From Oscillospiraceae bacterium (GTDB lineage: Bacteria > Bacillota_A > Clostridia > Oscillospirales > Ruminococcaceae), in assembly GCA_017414145.1 (NCBI GenBank), contig JAFPQL010000054.1, forward strand, positions 1-6,238: a stretch of 6,238 bases of DNA. The letters run 5' to 3'. A model generated the notes under the pieces. That model did not search any database. It was not told the origin of the DNA and was given only the letters and a program-made list of their open reading frames with translations. A program made the translations under genes and the position numbers. Below, piece by piece: positions 4,987 to 6,238 of this stretch. Position 1 is the stretch's first letter; every line of letters begins with the position of its first letter.

Positions 4987-6238
4987 TTGACTACGAGAGA
5001 GGAGATCTCCCGGCGCCGCACCTTTGCGATCATCTCGCATCCGGACGCCGGTAAGACCACACTGACCGAAAAGCTCCTGCTCTACGGCGGGGCGATTTCG
5101 ATGGCGGGTGCCGTCAAGGGCAAGAAGAACGCCCGCCACGCCGTTTCGGACTGGATGGAAATTGAAAAGCAGCGCGGTATTTCCGTCACCTCGTCCGTCA
5201 TGCAGTTTGAGTATGACGGCTGCTGCATCAACATCCTCGACACGCCCGGACATCAGGACTTTTCCGAGGATACCTACCGCACGCTGATGGCAGCTGATGC
5301 CGCGATCATGGTCATCGACGCGGCAAAGGGCGTTGAGCCGCAGACCAGAAAGCTCTTCAAGGTCTGCGTCATGCGGCATATCCCGATTTTCACCTTCATC
5401 AACAAAATGGACCGCGAGTCCCGCAACCCTTTTGATCTGCTCGACCAGATTGAAAACGAGCTCGGCATCCGGACCTATGCGGTCAACTGGCCGATCGGCT
5501 GCGGAAAGGATTTCCGCGGCGTGTTTGACCTTGAAACGCGGCATATTCTCTCCTTTGAGGCGACCGGCGGACAGCACACCGTCTCGCAGACCGAGGTGAC
5601 GCCGGAGGATCCGGCACTTGCCGCCCTGATCGGCAAGGACAATCACGCGCAGCTTGCAGAGGACATTGAGCTGCTGGACGGCGCATCCGAGGACTTTGAT
5701 CTGGAGGCGATTCAGTCCGGTACGCTGTCTCCGGTGTTTTTCGGCTCAGCACTGACCAATTTCGGCGTGGAGCCGTTCCTCAGACGCTTTCTGGAGCTGA
5801 CGCCGCCGCCCCTTGCCCGTATGGCGGAGGGCGAGACGGTCTCGCCGTTTGACGACCATTTCTCCGCGTTCGTGTTCAAGATTCAGGCGAATATGAACAA
5901 GGCACACCGTGACCGTGTGACCTTCCTGCGCATCTGTTCGGGCAAGTTCACGCGGGACATGGAGGTGTACCATGTGCAGGGCGACAAGAAAATGCGCCTC
6001 TCGCAGCCGCAGATGATGATGGCGGAGAACCGTGAGATCATCGACGAGGCATATGCCGGCGATATCATCGGTGTGTTCGATCCGGGTCTGTTTTCGATCG
6101 GCGATACGATCTGTTCGCCCGGTCACCGCCTGAAATTTGACGGCATCCCGACCTTTGCGCCGGAGCATTTTGCCAGAGTGCGCCACAAGGACACGATGAA
6201 GCGCAAGCAGTTTGTCAAGGGCGTCATGCAGATTGCAC
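4987..6238 (+). CDS. prfC: Peptide chain release factor 3 (RF3), 3'-truncated by window edge
   Basis: Translational GTPase that removes RF1 or RF2 from the ribosome after peptide release; cytoplasmic. The first 417 residues are present, against about 530 in known RF3 proteins, so the last fifth lies beyond the window. Motifs from the TTG start: G1 SHPDAGKTT (17-25), G2 region EKQRGISVTSSVMQF (60-74), G3 DTPGHQDFSEDTYR (85-98), G4 NKMDRESR (139-146), G5 GSAL (253-256). A beta-barrel domain follows (FVFKIQANMNKAHRDRVTFLRICSGKF). The run SHPDAGKTTLTEKLLLYGGAI and the DTPGHQDFSEDTYRTL segment distinguish RF3 from EF-G, which is the only realistic alternative. It has its own promoter. The stop of a ten-codon upstream frame (4958-4990, TGA) overlaps the TTG start as TTGA, so initiation may be coupled to it. 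Confidence 0.96.
   Translation, partial: MTTREEISRRRTFAIISHPDAGKTTLTEKLLLYGGAISMAGAVKGKKNARHAVSDWMEIEKQRGISVTSSVMQFEYDGCCINILDTPGHQDFSEDTYRTLMAADAAIMVIDAAKGVEPQTRKLFKVCVMRHIPIFTFINKMDRESRNPFDLLDQIENELGIRTYAVNWPIGCGKDFRGVFDLETRHILSFEATGGQHTVSQTEVTPEDPALAALIGKDNHAQLAEDIELLDGASEDFDLEAIQSGTLSPVFFGSALTNFGVEPFLRRFLELTPPPLARMAEGETVSPFDDHFSAFVFKIQANMNKAHRDRVTFLRICSGKFTRDMEVYHVQGDKKMRLSQPQMMMAENREIIDEAYAGDIIGVFDPGLFSIGDTICSPGHRLKFDGIPTFAPEHFARVRHKDTMKRKQFVKGVMQIA

Noticed and set aside
4459..5646. A 395-codon minus-strand frame covering part of prfC, the divergent promoters and the transporter 5' end
   Set aside because: It overlaps two well-supported genes and both promoters, and its translation shows no domain apart from an out-of-frame shadow.

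Overview
The window looks like chromosomal DNA from a GC-rich, fibre-degrading anaerobic Firmicute, most likely a Ruminococcus-like member of the Oscillospiraceae. This is an inference. It rests on a secreted rhamnogalacturonan lyase whose C-terminus is a Thr/Glu linker followed by a type I dockerin (the cellulosome plug), strong GGAGG-type ribosome binding sites, and sigma-A promoters with a perfect TATAAT. No mobile element, CRISPR array, tRNA or rRNA is visible.

Layout. At the left edge lies the 3' part of a Sir2-family NAD-dependent deacylase gene (+, up to 607), entering from outside the window. A 156-base intergenic region follows, with a sigma-A promoter whose -35 box overlaps a perfect inverted repeat (a candidate operator). 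It drives the main gene of the window, an 882-residue secreted PL11 rhamnogalacturonan lyase with a C-terminal unassigned module and dockerin (764-3412). Forty-eight bases downstream, probably in the same transcript, is a 104-residue glycine-zipper protein of unknown function (3461-3775). A GC-rich hairpin in the convergent gap (3847-3879) probably ends transcription from both sides.

On the minus strand, 3930-4820 encodes a ten-helix EamA/DMT-family transporter. Its promoter and that of the next plus-strand gene, peptide chain release factor 3 (prfC, 4987 to beyond the right edge), stand back to back in the 166-base gap 4821-4986. Both of these genes appear to start with TTG.

How the genes relate. 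Only the lyase and the small downstream protein look like a unit. The deacylase, transporter and release factor seem to be independent single-gene units. The lyase would be exported, docked to a scaffoldin, and would cut the rhamnogalacturonan I backbone of pectin outside the cell; no sugar-uptake or intracellular pectin-catabolism genes lie in the window.

No clearly new multi-gene system is visible. The observations most worth checking are the inverted repeat on the lyase promoter, the prfC start region (a mini-ORF whose UGA overlaps the TTG start, in a context resembling the RF2 frameshift site), the unassigned module of the lyase, and the small glycine-zipper gene. All large antisense reading frames were judged to be shadows of these genes.
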